A DNA stretch of 64,000 nucleotides from Bacteroidota bacterium (lineage in GTDB: Bacteria; Bacteroidota; Bacteroidia; Chitinophagales; Chitinophagaceae), in NCBI GenBank assembly GCA_005884665.1, contig VBAT01000034.1:122495-186494 (forward strand), given 5' to 3'. This document shows positions 34,835-44,846 of the stretch, piece by piece. The translations under genes and the position numbers were made by a program. The notes beneath the pieces were generated by a model. That model did not search any database, was not told where the DNA came from, and was given only the letters and a program-made list of their open reading frames with translations. Position 1 is the first letter of the stretch. Each line of letters starts with the position of its first letter.

Positions 34835-36007
34835 ATGAAGATTCTAATGGTGATAAATTGTCTGTGCAAAGGCGGCAGAGAACGGCGTTTGCTGGAATTG
34901 ATACGAGAATTAAAACAAAAGGACCAGGGCTACGAAATCTACCTGGTGGCTCTTAACGACAGGATAGATTACCCGGTTGTATATGATCTCCCCATAAATT
35001 TTAAGATCATTACCAAAAAAGATAAAAAGGATTTCAGCCTGGTCTTCAAACTCAGGAGGATCATCAAAGAATTCAACCCCGATATTCTTCATTCTTGGGA
35101 TACAATGTCTAGCGCTTATTTGACGGTCGCTAACCTGTTTATCAATAAAACCCTTGTCAACGGGGTAATTTATAATGCTGCGCAGAACTCTGACTGGTAT
35201 GAAAGAGACTATTTCAAAGTAAAACTGTTTACCGCTATCTCCGACATTACTGTTGCTAACTCAAAAGCGGGTATCAAAGCATTCAAGGCTTCTTCCAAAA
35301 AAACGATCTGCATTTACAATGGAATTAACCTGAAGCGCTTTGAAAACCTGAAACCGGTAAGAGAAGTCGAGCTGGATGTGTTAAAGAAGGAAAAAGGAGA
35401 CCATTATATCGGAACCATGGTAGCCGCTTTTGAGAACCGCAAGGACTACGATACTTTGCTGGCCGCAGCTATCAGGGTCTGTCGTTCCAACAAGAAAATG
35501 ATATTCCTGCTTATCGGGCAAGGAACTAACAGGGACAGGCTGATGCAATTGGTGCCTCCCGAAATGCTAAATAACCAAATTTATTTCCTGGGCGTACGCG
35601 ACGATATCGAATCCATTCTCCAGATCACCGATGTGGGCTTGCTGATCACTGCACCCTGCGAAGGATTGTCCAACTCGATCATTGAATATATGGCAGCCGG
35701 CAAACCGGTCATTGCTACAGAAGGTGGTGGAACTGATGAACTGGTACAGGATGGCGTTACCGGGTTTTTGATAAAAAATCAAAACAGCGACGAGATCGTG
35801 AATAAGTTGGAAGTATTGATGCAGGATCCACACCTTGCTGCTACTTTAGGTGAGAATGGAAGCAAATGGGTCCGCGAAAATCTTGATGTGAGAAAAATGA
35901 CGGATGCATATATTAATATGTATTCAAACCTCATGAATAAAAAGAAAAGAAAATCAAACACCAAACTGAAAATACCGGCCATGACTGCCCAAACCGGTAG
36001 TATCTGA
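34835..36007 (+). CDS. glycosyltransferase family 4 protein (cassette 1)
   Basis: The 390-aa enzyme has a GT-B fold. The N-terminal domain begins MKILMVINCLCKGGRERRLLELI, with ILHSWDTMSSAYLTVANLF. The nucleotide-sugar domain has ICIYNGINLKRF, AFENRKDYDTLLAAAIRV, QIYFLGVRDDIESILQITDVGLL and the donor-binding segment EGLSNSIIEYMAAGKPVIAT (E-x7-E). It is clearly a paralog of the protein at 37975-39138, sharing the same motifs in the same order. Each copy is followed by an asparagine-synthase gene. It should add a sugar to the repeat unit. About 170 bases without a gene precede it. Confidence 0.94.
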   Translation: MKILMVINCLCKGGRERRLLELIRELKQKDQGYEIYLVALNDRIDYPVVYDLPINFKIITKKDKKDFSLVFKLRRIIKEFNPDILHSWDTMSSAYLTVANLFINKTLVNGVIYNAAQNSDWYERDYFKVKLFTAISDITVANSKAGIKAFKASSKKTICIYNGINLKRFENLKPVREVELDVLKKEKGDHYIGTMVAAFENRKDYDTLLAAAIRVCRSNKKMIFLLIGQGTNRDRLMQLVPPEMLNNQIYFLGVRDDIESILQITDVGLLITAPCEGLSNSIIEYMAAGKPVIATEGGGTDELVQDGVTGFLIKNQNSDEIVNKLEVLMQDPHLAATLGENGSKWVRENLDVRKMTDAYINMYSNLMNKKKRKSNTKLKIPAMTAQTGSI

Positions 36008-36037
36008 AAACAAGTTACCCGACCTTAATCAACTCTT

Positions 36038-37954
36038 ATGTGTGGAATAGCTGGTTTTATCGATTTTAATAATCAGACCTCGGAAGGTATCCTGAAGAAA
36101 ATGACGGACTCGCTCGTTCACAGGGGACCAGATGCCGACGGCTGTTTTTATACCAAAAGGTATAATTATGCGATCGGCCTGGGGCATCGCCGTTTATCTA
36201 TTATTGATCTTTCACCGCTGGGCAACCAGCCAATGGAATTTGGCAATGGCAGGTACCAGATCGTTTTTAACGGGGAGATATACAATTACCAGGAGATAAA
36301 AGAGGAGCTGTTAAAGACCGGTCACCGGTTCAGCTCTCATTCCGATACAGAAGTCATTCTTCATGCTTTTCATCAATGGGGTCCGCAAGCGGTTAATCGT
36401 TTTATCGGCATGTTTGCTTTCGTGATCTACGATTCGCAGGAAGACAAGATCACTTGTTTCCGCGACCGCGCGGGAGTTAAACCTTTTTTCTACTATTGGA
36501 AAGATGGTCTCTTCCTTTTCGGGTCTGAGCTGAAATCCCTGGTGTCACATCCACGGTTTCAAAAAGAACTTGATCTCAACGCTATTGCTTCATATATGCA
36601 GTTCGGATATATACCTGCACCTCATTGCATTTATAAAGACACTTTCAAATTAAAACATGGACAATTCCTGATCCTTAATCTCAAGAACAGGGAATTATCT
36701 ACCGAACTGTACTGGGATGTGTACGACCGGTACAACCGCGAAAAGATAAATATCGGCGAGGCAGAAGCAATCAATGAAACGGAAAAGGTTTTGGAGAAAG
36801 CATTTGCCTACCGGATGGTTGCGGATGTTCCTGTTGGCGTCTTCCTGAGCGGCGGCTATGATAGTGTTTGTGTGACTTCACTGTTACAAAAGAACAGCTC
36901 GCAAAAAATAAAGACGTTTACCATCGGCATGACGGACGCAAAAATGGATGAAGCTCCGGCTGCCAGGAAAATAGCCGGTGTGCTGGGCACAGATCATCAT
37001 GAACTTTATTGCACCGAACAGGATGCACTTAATATTGTTCCCACCCTGTCTCATTTTTATGATGAGCCTTTTGGAGACAGCAGTGCTATACCCACTTCAC
37101 TCGTGAGTAAAATGGCAAGAGAAAGTGTCACCGTTGCCCTGTCTGCAGATGGCGGCGATGAAATCTTCGGCGGGTACACTCATTATGACTGGATGGTCAA
37201 GTACTATAATCGATTTAATTCGATTCCCAACATATTCCGGAGAACAGGAACAGCTTTGCTGAATATTTTTCCTTCCGATACATTACCGGGAGTAAAGAAT
37301 AACAATATTTCGAAAAGCAAATTTGAAAAGCTGAAATCGCTGATGAAAGATCCTTCCCCGAATAATCTTTTTATGGCGGCTACTGTTTTTTATTCGGACA
37401 AAGAAAGAGGTAAACTCTTTTCAAATCCCGTCGAAACCATCGTTTCCGACCATCGCAGGGAAGATCTAAAGAAAGAATATTTTGATCCCCTCTCCTACGC
37501 CATGGCATTGGACTACCAGACTTACATGGTAGATGATATTCTTCAAAAAGTAGACAGGGCAACCATGAGTGTAAGCCTGGAAGGCAGAGAACCTTTCCTC
37601 GATCAAAACATAATCGACTGGGCAGCCAAACTTCCCAATCAATACAAGATCAAAAATGGCCAGCGTAAATATGTCCTGAAGCAGATCGTTCACAAATACG
37701 TCAGCCCTGAACTGATGGACAGGCCGAAAATGGGCTTTTCGATACCGGTTCACACCTGGTTGAAAAACGAATTGAAGCCGCTGGTAGATAAATATACCAA
37801 TCGTGAGTTCATAGAAAAGCAGGGCATCTTTGACTTTGCCTATGTAGAAGATATATGCCACAAGTTTTACAACGGCGGGAGGGAAAAGCATGAAAAAATA
37901 TGGTTCCTGCTTGTCTTCCAGTTGTGGTATGACAAATGGATAAACAATCAGTGA
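36038..37954 (+). CDS. asnB: asparagine synthase (glutamine-hydrolysing)-like amidotransferase, cassette 1
   Basis: The 638-aa enzyme has an N-terminal Ntn glutaminase domain with catalytic Cys2 (MCGIAGFIDF) and HRRLSIIDLSPLGNQPM, then FNGEIYN. The C-terminal synthetase domain has the ATP pyrophosphatase P-loop FLSGGYDS and later LSADGGDEIFGGY and KVDRATMSVSLEGREPFLD. AsnB releases ammonia from glutamine and amidates an acyl-adenylate. In polysaccharide loci relatives amidate uronic-acid sugars. With an AlgD-type dehydrogenase in this locus, uronate amidation is a fair inference, but plain asparagine synthesis cannot be excluded. Confidence 0.93.
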   Translation: MCGIAGFIDFNNQTSEGILKKMTDSLVHRGPDADGCFYTKRYNYAIGLGHRRLSIIDLSPLGNQPMEFGNGRYQIVFNGEIYNYQEIKEELLKTGHRFSSHSDTEVILHAFHQWGPQAVNRFIGMFAFVIYDSQEDKITCFRDRAGVKPFFYYWKDGLFLFGSELKSLVSHPRFQKELDLNAIASYMQFGYIPAPHCIYKDTFKLKHGQFLILNLKNRELSTELYWDVYDRYNREKINIGEAEAINETEKVLEKAFAYRMVADVPVGVFLSGGYDSVCVTSLLQKNSSQKIKTFTIGMTDAKMDEAPAARKIAGVLGTDHHELYCTEQDALNIVPTLSHFYDEPFGDSSAIPTSLVSKMARESVTVALSADGGDEIFGGYTHYDWMVKYYNRFNSIPNIFRRTGTALLNIFPSDTLPGVKNNNISKSKFEKLKSLMKDPSPNNLFMAATVFYSDKERGKLFSNPVETIVSDHRREDLKKEYFDPLSYAMALDYQTYMVDDILQKVDRATMSVSLEGREPFLDQNIIDWAAKLPNQYKIKNGQRKYVLKQIVHKYVSPELMDRPKMGFSIPVHTWLKNELKPLVDKYTNREFIEKQGIFDFAYVEDICHKFYNGGREKHEKIWFLLVFQLWYDKWINNQ

Positions 37955-37974
37955 CCCTCTAAAAAATAAATTGT

Positions 37975-39138
37975 ATGAAAATTCTGATGGTTATTGATTC
38001 CATCGTAAAGGGAGGAAGGGAAAGAAGGATGCTCGAACTGGTAAAAGCGCTTACCAGGCCCGGGCAGGACTATAGCATTTACCTGGTTTCTCTGACCAAT
38101 GTTATTGAATACGACTATGTACACCAGCTGCCTATCAAACTGGAAATAATAGAAAGGAGAAGCAAGAAGGATCTCAGTGTAATTTTCAAGCTTAGGAAAA
38201 TCATAAAAACATTTGAACCCGACGTTATTCATTCCTGGGGTTCCATGTCGAGCGTTTACCTGAGTATGGTGAACCTGTTTACCCGTAACAGTTCCTTTAT
38301 TAATAGTACAATTGCCGATGCTTATTCCTGGAATGTATTCAACCGGCTTTACCTGCGCACAAAACTGACAGCTCCTTTTTCCAGGGTAATACTGGCGAAT
38401 TCACAGGCTGGTTTGAAAAATTACAAAGTGCCCCGTCATAAAGCGGTTTGTATATATAATGGTATCGATCTTTCGCGCTTCCGCAACCTCGTTCCCGCTG
38501 ATCAAATGGAACGCAAATTATTAGGCGAACCGAAAGGCAATAGTTTTATTGGCGCTATGGTGGGAGCCTTCGAAGACCGGAAGGACTATGATACGCTGAT
38601 CAAAGCCGCTGTTAAACTCTGTTTATTCAACCGAAGGGCAGTATTCTTCCTGATCGGTGAAGGTTCATTGATGAACTCAATCAAGCAGCAGGTACCCGGT
38701 GAACTGCTCAATTCCCAGATTTATTTCCTGGGTTCACGAAATGATATCGAATCCATATTGCAGATCGTGGATGTTGGTTTGCTGATCACTCCGTGTGAAG
38801 GGATTTCAAACTCGATAATGGAGTATATGGCTTCCGGTAAGCCCGTTATCGCCTCCCGTGAAGGTGGTACGCAAGAGCTGGTAGTAGATGGTGAGACCGG
38901 TTTTCTCGTTGATCAGAAAAGAGCCGACCAGATCGTTGAAAAAATGGACTTGTTGATGAAGAATCCTGGACTGGCGAAGGCCATGGGACAAAACGGACTG
39001 CAAAGGATCAAGAAGCAATTTGATATTTCTAAAATGACCGAACGGTATATTGAAGTTTATAATAAATATGGGCGTTGGAACGCAAGACCCGTTAAAGAAG
39101 CCCAGCCAGCGTCTTATTTTTTGAAATCAACTAATTAA
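37975..39138 (+). CDS. glycosyltransferase family 4 protein (cassette 2)
   Basis: The 387-aa GT-B enzyme starts MKILMVIDSIVKGGRERRMLELV and has VIHSWGSMSSVYLSMVNLF, CIYNGIDLSRFRNL, AFEDRKDYDTLIKAA, QIYFLGSRNDIESILQIVDVGLL and EGISNSIMEYMASGKPVIAS. It is a diverged duplicate of the protein at 34835-36007, with one fewer residue in the donor loop (TPCEG against TAPCEG). The stop is separated by a single base from the ATG of the second asparagine-synthase gene, so translation is coupled. Confidence 0.94.
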   Translation: MKILMVIDSIVKGGRERRMLELVKALTRPGQDYSIYLVSLTNVIEYDYVHQLPIKLEIIERRSKKDLSVIFKLRKIIKTFEPDVIHSWGSMSSVYLSMVNLFTRNSSFINSTIADAYSWNVFNRLYLRTKLTAPFSRVILANSQAGLKNYKVPRHKAVCIYNGIDLSRFRNLVPADQMERKLLGEPKGNSFIGAMVGAFEDRKDYDTLIKAAVKLCLFNRRAVFFLIGEGSLMNSIKQQVPGELLNSQIYFLGSRNDIESILQIVDVGLLITPCEGISNSIMEYMASGKPVIASREGGTQELVVDGETGFLVDQKRADQIVEKMDLLMKNPGLAKAMGQNGLQRIKKQFDISKMTERYIEVYNKYGRWNARPVKEAQPASYFLKSTN

Positions 39139-39139
39139 T

Positions 39140-40990
39140 ATGTGCGGAATACTTGGATGCATAAATTTTAAATACAAACCCGGATCGCTGGATTCGATCA
39201 GCCACCGCGGTCCCGATGGCAGCGGCGTGAAGCATTTTGCAATCAATGGCCATGATGTAACACTTGCGCACAGGCGCCTGTCCATTGTCGACCTTAGCGA
39301 AACCGGCGCTCAACCCATGTCATCAGGCGATGGAAATTCGTTTATTACATTCAACGGCGAGATATACAATCATGCTGACCTGAAGCCTAAAATGAAATTC
39401 TCGGATTTCAAAGGTCATTCAGACACGGAAACAATTGTCAATTTTTTCAACGAAGGCAATGTGGGATGTAACCTGAAACACCTCAATGGAATTTTTGGGT
39501 TTGCCATTCTCGATCAAAAAAATCAGAAGCTATACCTCACAAGGGATCGTTTTGGAGTGAAGCCTGTTTATTATTATTTCAAAAACAATCAACTCGTATT
39601 TTCTTCCGAAATAAGGCCGTTCAGGCATTATATTCAAATGGAATACAATAGGGAAAATGTGGCCGAAGGATTGAAAATGCGATATGTCGGCGCACCGGAT
39701 ACCATATTTAACGACATCAAAAAAGTAGAAGCCGGCCAGCTGATCACATTCGATCTTTCGAAGGAAGAGATAAATATAAGTACGGAGTACTATGTGCTGA
39801 CCCCGAAAATGGGATCGAGAAAACAGGAATCCGCATCGCTGGTCAAGGAATATGGCGACCTGTTCGAACAGGCTGTTGAACGCCAATTGATGTCGGATGT
39901 AGAGATTGGTGTATTACTAAGTGGTGGTATCGATTCAGCATTGGTTGCAGCCGTTGCAAAAAACAAATCGGCCAAACCTTTAAAGACATTTACCGTCGGT
40001 TTCAAAGAAGGCCTGTTTGACTCGGATGAAATTGAAATGGCAAAGGTTACAGCCCAGACACTGGACCTTGAGAACATCCATGTTCGTACCGATTTCGTTG
40101 ACTTTATTGAAGATCTTAAAAAGATCATTCGCATTGTAGAAGAGCCTATTGCCACTAATTCGATCATCCCGATGTATTCTCTTTCCAAACTTACATCGGA
40201 GCATGTGAAAGTCGTGTTGAGTGGGCAGGGCGCTGATGAACCGCTGTATGGCTATCGGAAATATAAAGGTCTTATTTTCCTAAAGCACCTGGAACGATAC
40301 AATTTCCTGAGAAGAGGATTGAAATGGACAGGCATGAAAAATGTTAGGAAAGAAGACGTCAGGAGATTTTATGATGCAGCTGTAGAAAAAGATATGCTCA
40401 CGGCTTACCGTGAATACAACAGTATTTCCTCCGGTAATGAACTGAGCATGCTGCTCAATAAAAACGGTCTTACTGACACGGCTACGATCTTACGGAAAAA
40501 ACAGGGCTTGTTCAAGGAAAAATGGGACGCCAGGATACCCTCTGGTAAAGCGATCGTCACGTTTCCATTCCTGGACCTCCGCAATTCTTTGGCTGATGAC
40601 CTGCTGATGTATACAGATAAACTGATGATGCATTTCAGCGTGGAGTGCCGTGTGCCAATACTGGACAACGATCTGATCGAATTCATCGAGTCTTTACACC
40701 ACACTTATAAGTTGAGCTTCTCGAAGGGAAAAATCATTCATAAGAAGTTCGCCGAAGAATATTTGCCCTCTTCTATTATTCACCGTAAGAAGATCGGGTT
40801 TGCAACCCCCGCTTCGAAATGGTATAAGACACATAAGCTGCTTATCGAAGATATTATCTGTTCGAATAAGGAAATGGCTAAAATATTTAATATTGATGCG
40901 ATCAAAGAGATTCTGAGTGCGCATGAACAGAATCAGAATCTTGAAAAGCAGATACTCCTGTTGTTGTCCATTTCCCTGCTGACCGAATAA
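39140..40990 (+). CDS. asnB: asparagine synthase (glutamine-hydrolysing)-like amidotransferase, cassette 2
   Basis: The 616-aa protein has Cys2 (MCGILGCINFKYKPG), HRRLSIVDLSETGAQPM, FNGEIYNHADL, GIFGFAILDQ, the P-loop LLSGGIDSALVAAVA and VLSGQGADEPLYGY. It is more distant from the first copy than the paired GT4 genes are from each other. In the second copy the loop reads SGQGADEPLYGY where the first has SADGGDEIFGGY, so substrate choice may differ. Same likely role: amidation of a sugar or amino-acid carboxylate during repeat-unit assembly. An acetyltransferase gene follows after 19 bases. Confidence 0.93.
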   Translation: MCGILGCINFKYKPGSLDSISHRGPDGSGVKHFAINGHDVTLAHRRLSIVDLSETGAQPMSSGDGNSFITFNGEIYNHADLKPKMKFSDFKGHSDTETIVNFFNEGNVGCNLKHLNGIFGFAILDQKNQKLYLTRDRFGVKPVYYYFKNNQLVFSSEIRPFRHYIQMEYNRENVAEGLKMRYVGAPDTIFNDIKKVEAGQLITFDLSKEEINISTEYYVLTPKMGSRKQESASLVKEYGDLFEQAVERQLMSDVEIGVLLSGGIDSALVAAVAKNKSAKPLKTFTVGFKEGLFDSDEIEMAKVTAQTLDLENIHVRTDFVDFIEDLKKIIRIVEEPIATNSIIPMYSLSKLTSEHVKVVLSGQGADEPLYGYRKYKGLIFLKHLERYNFLRRGLKWTGMKNVRKEDVRRFYDAAVEKDMLTAYREYNSISSGNELSMLLNKNGLTDTATILRKKQGLFKEKWDARIPSGKAIVTFPFLDLRNSLADDLLMYTDKLMMHFSVECRVPILDNDLIEFIESLHHTYKLSFSKGKIIHKKFAEEYLPSSIIHRKKIGFATPASKWYKTHKLLIEDIICSNKEMAKIFNIDAIKEILSAHEQNQNLEKQILLLLSISLLTE

Positions 40991-41009
40991 TCTTAACAAA
41001 CACTGATTC

Positions 41010-41558
41010 ATGCGCAGGCACAGCCAATCGGATCTTTTCAGGTATACAGGGGGTACCGGCTTTACCACTTTCCTGAAGACTTTCTTCAGGGAGCCCGGAT
41101 ACAGATACATTTCTTACTACCGATGGGTAAGAGCACGGAAGAACACACCGGTCATTGGGCTTATTGCGCGATTCCTGCTAAGAAATTGCAGTCATAAATT
41201 TTTATTCCAGATACCATACGATACCAGTATCGGTGAAGGATTTTACATCGGTCACTTCGGTAGTATTATTATTAACAAGGACGCGATCATTGGCAAAAAT
41301 TGTAATATAGCTCCGGGCGTAACGATTGGGCAAGCCAATCGCGGGTCACGGCAGGGCGCTCCCGTACTTGGAGATTCAGTCTGGATAGGTGTAAACTCTG
41401 TGATCGTTGGCAAAATAACGATCGGTAATAATGTATTGATAGCTCCCGGTGCATACGTAAATATTGACGTCCCGGACAACTCGATCGTCGTTGGCAATCC
41501 TGCAACCATCAAGTCCCGCGAAGATGCAACGGTAGGATATATTCAGAATAAAGTGTAA
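41010..41558 (+). CDS. serine-acetyltransferase-like hexapeptide O-acetyltransferase
   Basis: The 182-aa protein ends in a left-handed beta-helix with hexapeptide repeats: IGEGFYIGHFGSIIIN, AIIGKNCNIAPGVTIG, VWIGVNSVIVGKITIGNNVLIAPGAYV, and the terminal VVGNPATI. The N-terminal part has an amphipathic start RRHSQSDLFRYTGG. It resembles CysE/LbH-SAT but lacks the long CysE N-terminal domain. In an exopolysaccharide locus the natural role is O-acetylation of a sugar from acetyl-CoA. It is the last gene of the first EPS block; 373 non-coding bases follow. Confidence 0.92.
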   Translation: MRRHSQSDLFRYTGGTGFTTFLKTFFREPGYRYISYYRWVRARKNTPVIGLIARFLLRNCSHKFLFQIPYDTSIGEGFYIGHFGSIIINKDAIIGKNCNIAPGVTIGQANRGSRQGAPVLGDSVWIGVNSVIVGKITIGNNVLIAPGAYVNIDVPDNSIVVGNPATIKSREDATVGYIQNKV

Positions 41559-41931
41559 GCAGGCCTACCATCCGTAACTTTTCCTCATTTGTTGATAACT
41601 TTTTAACAGAGTTCGATTAAACCTTTAAGCACGTCGTTATAAATTCCCTCGAGCTATTGACTACGATCAACTGCTTGTAGCGCTATAAATCATTCCATTT
41701 AAATGATAATATGAAACAGGACTAAGAAATGTCTTGTTACATATATCGTAAACCCTGATATGATTTTATTGTGTAGTTATTATATTACAACCTAAATTTA
41801 TTTTCATTTACAATACCTGCGAATGTAATTTTAAAATCGAGCACAGCATTATAAAACGAAGCGGTTTCCTTGATTCTAGTTAATTGTTTACGGCACTGTT
41901 GTTGAAAACATGCGCGAAAACAATACATAAT
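41559..41931. other. intergenic region before the beta-helix lipoprotein gene
   Basis: About 370 AT-rich bases hold no gene and no strong hairpin. A transcription break and a new promoter for the 41932 gene are likely here, but no TAnnTTTG box with a fitting -33 element was found. Confidence 0.5.
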
Positions 41932-44334
41932 ATGAAAAACAGGAAACCTCTTCTCTTCCGCACCACAGGATTGTTTACTGTCCTGGTCAGCGGGGCAATC
42001 TTTTTCGCAGGTTGCAAAAAAGATATCTCAGCAGAAAAATATGACGGAAATACAGATGCTTCGGATGAAACTTCACAATCAATATCTGCAGCGGCCGCGA
42101 CCCTGAATGAAGGTTTCGGTTCACAGGCAGTAGGTGGAGCAAACAGTTCAACGGTTTATCATGTAACAAATCTCAATGCTTCCGGCTCAGGTTCACTCGC
42201 AGCCGGTATTGGTTCTAATAAAACAATTGTGTTCGACGTATCAGGAACGATAACAGCCAGGTTATACCTTGCCAGTGTATCTTACTTAACAATAGATGCA
42301 ACCGGCAAGGATATTATAATTAATGGCAATAACAACGGGGACGCCATCAGTATGGACGGTCCTAATACGCATCATATTATAATAAAAGGTCTGACTGTAA
42401 CAAATGCGGGAGGCGATGGTATGAACGTTGTCAGCGGCGCTCACGATATTCTGATCACCAACTGTTCTTCTTACGGTAACAGGGATGGTAATATAGATAT
42501 CGCCGGTGATAACAGCAGTACTACCAAGAATGTTACCGTTCAATGGTGTATCCTGGGTACAGGTGTTTCCGGCTCTGATTATTCAGGCGACATGCTGATC
42601 ACCGGTCAAAATGTAACGGCTCACCATAACTTATTTGTACCTGCAGGCCCGAACGTAGTCGGGGAACGTTGCCCATTGGTTCATTGTAACTATTCTCCTG
42701 TTGGCGCACCCAATGCAGATTTCCGTAACAATGTAATTTGGAAATTTGGAAGGAACAACGCCACTGGTTCAGGTTACGGCACAGATGTCGCTTACTCAGC
42801 AACTGCAAACGTCGTTAATAATTATTACTATTCTCCTTCTGATGGAGGTAATGCAGTTGTAGTTAATGGTAGCTATGGTAGCACACCCAAAGGCAATGCA
42901 TATGTTGCAGGAAACGTTAGCGGAAACACCGGCGTCAATCCCAACAGCCAGAGCAATCATGCTGAATACGCGATCGCTTCACAGTATGCAGTTACTACAC
43001 AGGATGCATGTACTGCTGCACAGCTCGTCCTTTCACAGGCAGGTCCAAGACCTCTTAACTCAGCTAACCTGGCCCTGGTTAATTCTGTTGCTTTAACAGG
43101 TTGCAGTGTTACACCTCCATCTAATCAAAACCCGACAGCAAACGCGGGGAATGATCAAACCATCACTTTACCGACTTCTCTTGTTTCCCTGAATGGTAGC
43201 GGTTCTGATCCTGATGGCAGCATCGCTTCATATGCATGGTCAAAAGTTTCTGGTACTGGTGGTACGATCACTTCAGCTAATGCAGCAACAACAACTATTA
43301 CCGGTTTAACGGCTGGTTCATATACTTTCAAGTTAACCGTAACTGATGATAAAGGTGCTACCGCTTCGGACAATGTAACTATTACAGTAAATAATGCTGT
43401 TGTAAATAACATACTCCCGACTGTGAGCGCAGGAAGTAATCAAACTATCACGCTCCCGACAAGCTCAGCAAGCCTGAGTGGTTCGGCTTCAGATCCTGAT
43501 GGCACTATCGCTTCTTATGCATGGTCAAAGGTTTCAGGCACTGGAGGTACAATTACATCACCTGCTACCGCAGCAACAACAGTTACCGGTTTAACAGCTG
43601 GCTCCTATACGTTCAAATTAACAGTAACTGACAACAAAGGCGCAACTGCTTCAGCCAATGTATCTGTTACAGTGAATGCAGCGGCTCCTCCATCGGGTGG
43701 CGGCGGGTATGGCACCGCAGTATTCTCTCAAGGATATAACAGTGCCTCTACTGTCACAACCAATCAGGGCAGAAGAAATTCAGTTTCGACTACTTTATAC
43801 AGCGCAGGGCCTGGTTCGTTCCGCTCCGAAGTAAGGGCGGGTGATCCATGTTTGTCCGGAGGTTTCCGCAGTGAAATGGCTTATACCAGCACTGCTCAAA
43901 ATCCTGTCGAAGGCGTGACTGAGTATGATGTTTACTACCAGAACTGGAGTGGTTTCGATGGCGGTGGTGGTACGATCGCCTGGAATCCCAGCACCAGCGG
44001 CGCTGGCTCACTGGTATCATTGCAGAACTATGGTGGTAAGTTTGACGTAGTTCGTGCTATCGGTTCGACAGTAACACACCAAAGCGGCACTTTAATGAGT
44101 GTTGCTTCTAACACCTGGTACAAAATGAGATGGGAATACAAATGGAGCACAGGAACAGATGGATATGTACGTCTCTATATCAATAATGTACTGTATTACT
44201 CATTCACAGGTAAAACTTCAGACGGAAGCACTATATCGTTCCGGGTGGGTCAGAACAGGTGGCCTAACTCAGGTAGCTCGATGCAGGTAACTTCTGTTTG
44301 CTATTACGACAACCTGACGATTTATAAAAAATAA
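41932..44334 (+). CDS. lipoprotein with pectate-lyase-like beta-helix, two PKD domains and a C-terminal lyase-like domain
   Basis: The 800-aa protein has a lipoprotein signal (FFAGCKKD, Cys28; ATG 41932 chosen over an upstream TTG). A right-handed beta-helix covers about residues 60-385 (FDVSGTITARLYLASVSYLTID, HHIIIKGLTVTNAGGDG, ILITNCSSYGNRDGNIDIAG). Two tandem PKD domains at about 400-580 share NQTITLPTS, SDPDG, SYAWSKVSGTGG and LTAGSYTFKLTVTD. The C-terminal domain of about 215 residues (FRSEVRAGDPC, VYYQNWSGFDGGG, NTWYKMRWEYKWS, VRLYINNVLYYSF) resembles the heparin-lyase-type beta-jelly-roll family. It may trim or release the polymer. A close paralog starts at the left window edge. Confidence 0.9.
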   Translation: MKNRKPLLFRTTGLFTVLVSGAIFFAGCKKDISAEKYDGNTDASDETSQSISAAAATLNEGFGSQAVGGANSSTVYHVTNLNASGSGSLAAGIGSNKTIVFDVSGTITARLYLASVSYLTIDATGKDIIINGNNNGDAISMDGPNTHHIIIKGLTVTNAGGDGMNVVSGAHDILITNCSSYGNRDGNIDIAGDNSSTTKNVTVQWCILGTGVSGSDYSGDMLITGQNVTAHHNLFVPAGPNVVGERCPLVHCNYSPVGAPNADFRNNVIWKFGRNNATGSGYGTDVAYSATANVVNNYYYSPSDGGNAVVVNGSYGSTPKGNAYVAGNVSGNTGVNPNSQSNHAEYAIASQYAVTTQDACTAAQLVLSQAGPRPLNSANLALVNSVALTGCSVTPPSNQNPTANAGNDQTITLPTSLVSLNGSGSDPDGSIASYAWSKVSGTGGTITSANAATTTITGLTAGSYTFKLTVTDDKGATASDNVTITVNNAVVNNILPTVSAGSNQTITLPTSSASLSGSASDPDGTIASYAWSKVSGTGGTITSPATAATTVTGLTAGSYTFKLTVTDNKGATASANVSVTVNAAAPPSGGGGYGTAVFSQGYNSASTVTTNQGRRNSVSTTLYSAGPGSFRSEVRAGDPCLSGGFRSEMAYTSTAQNPVEGVTEYDVYYQNWSGFDGGGGTIAWNPSTSGAGSLVSLQNYGGKFDVVRAIGSTVTHQSGTLMSVASNTWYKMRWEYKWSTGTDGYVRLYINNVLYYSFTGKTSDGSTISFRVGQNRWPNSGSSMQVTSVCYYDNLTIYKK

Positions 44335-44414
44335 CCAAGAATAGGCCGGGTTTGGCATGACAATCGTAAAAACCCGTATCCGGCAGAAACTTTTCAAAAA
44401 CCTGGACAGGCAAC

Positions 44415-44460
44415 CCCGTTGAAGATCAGCCCACTGATTTTCAACGGGACTTTGCCTTTT
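44415..44460 (+). terminator. terminator after the beta-helix lipoprotein gene
   Basis: A 15-bp stem (44415-44429 with 44434-44448, including one G-T pair) and the 4-base loop CCCA are followed by a T-rich segment (ACTTTGCCTTTT). Confidence 0.8.
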
Positions 44461-44846
44461 AGTAAATAAAGATGTTACTTTTACTTGCATCAACCAGTAA
44501 TTATTTGTACTTTTCGCCTCGTATAATTACGACCTTATTTAAAAAATTATTTATGCCCGTGCCTGTAACAAAAATGATTGAAAGCTACATTCTTAGCCTG
44601 GTTAATTACTTTAAACAACCCAGGTTTGTTTCAGCAGTCGTCATATTAAACAGGAACAGGAAAACTCCTCCTGCTTTCACACCATTTGGGCTGCGGCGCT
44701 AGAGCAATACCGCTTTCAGCGGCACCGCAATCAGTATTTCCTTCCTACGATAACCCATCCTTTCCAACTATCCCATTGAACGGGCCTACAGCCTGATCAG
44801 GCATCCATTTGCAACTTCCTATGGTAATCCATAAACCAATTGAGCA
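44461..44846. other. intergenic region with a possible promoter
   Basis: TTG at 44485-44487 and TACTTTTC at 44508-44515, 20 bases apart, fit the -33/-7 pattern with one mismatch in the -7 box (C for G). They could start transcription of the second exopolysaccharide block, with a leader of about 330 bases. The short frame at 44472-44702 reads poorly and is not called. No other feature was seen. Confidence 0.4.

Noticed and set aside
34678-34869. 63-codon minus-strand frame between the polymerase and GT4 genes
   Set aside because: It runs into the start of the GT4 gene and shows no family or promoter.
35000-38000. possible recent exact duplication of the whole GT4-AsnB pair
   Set aside because: The protein copies differ at many positions, so it is an old duplication and not an assembly repeat.
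43100-43690. long near-identical direct repeats suggestive of an array
   Set aside because: They are the two tandem PKD domains of the beta-helix lipoprotein, not a CRISPR array. No CRISPR array was seen anywhere in the window.
44472-44702. 76-codon open frame between terminator and propeller gene
   Set aside because: No ribosome site, odd composition, and it overlaps a likely promoter; not supported as a gene.
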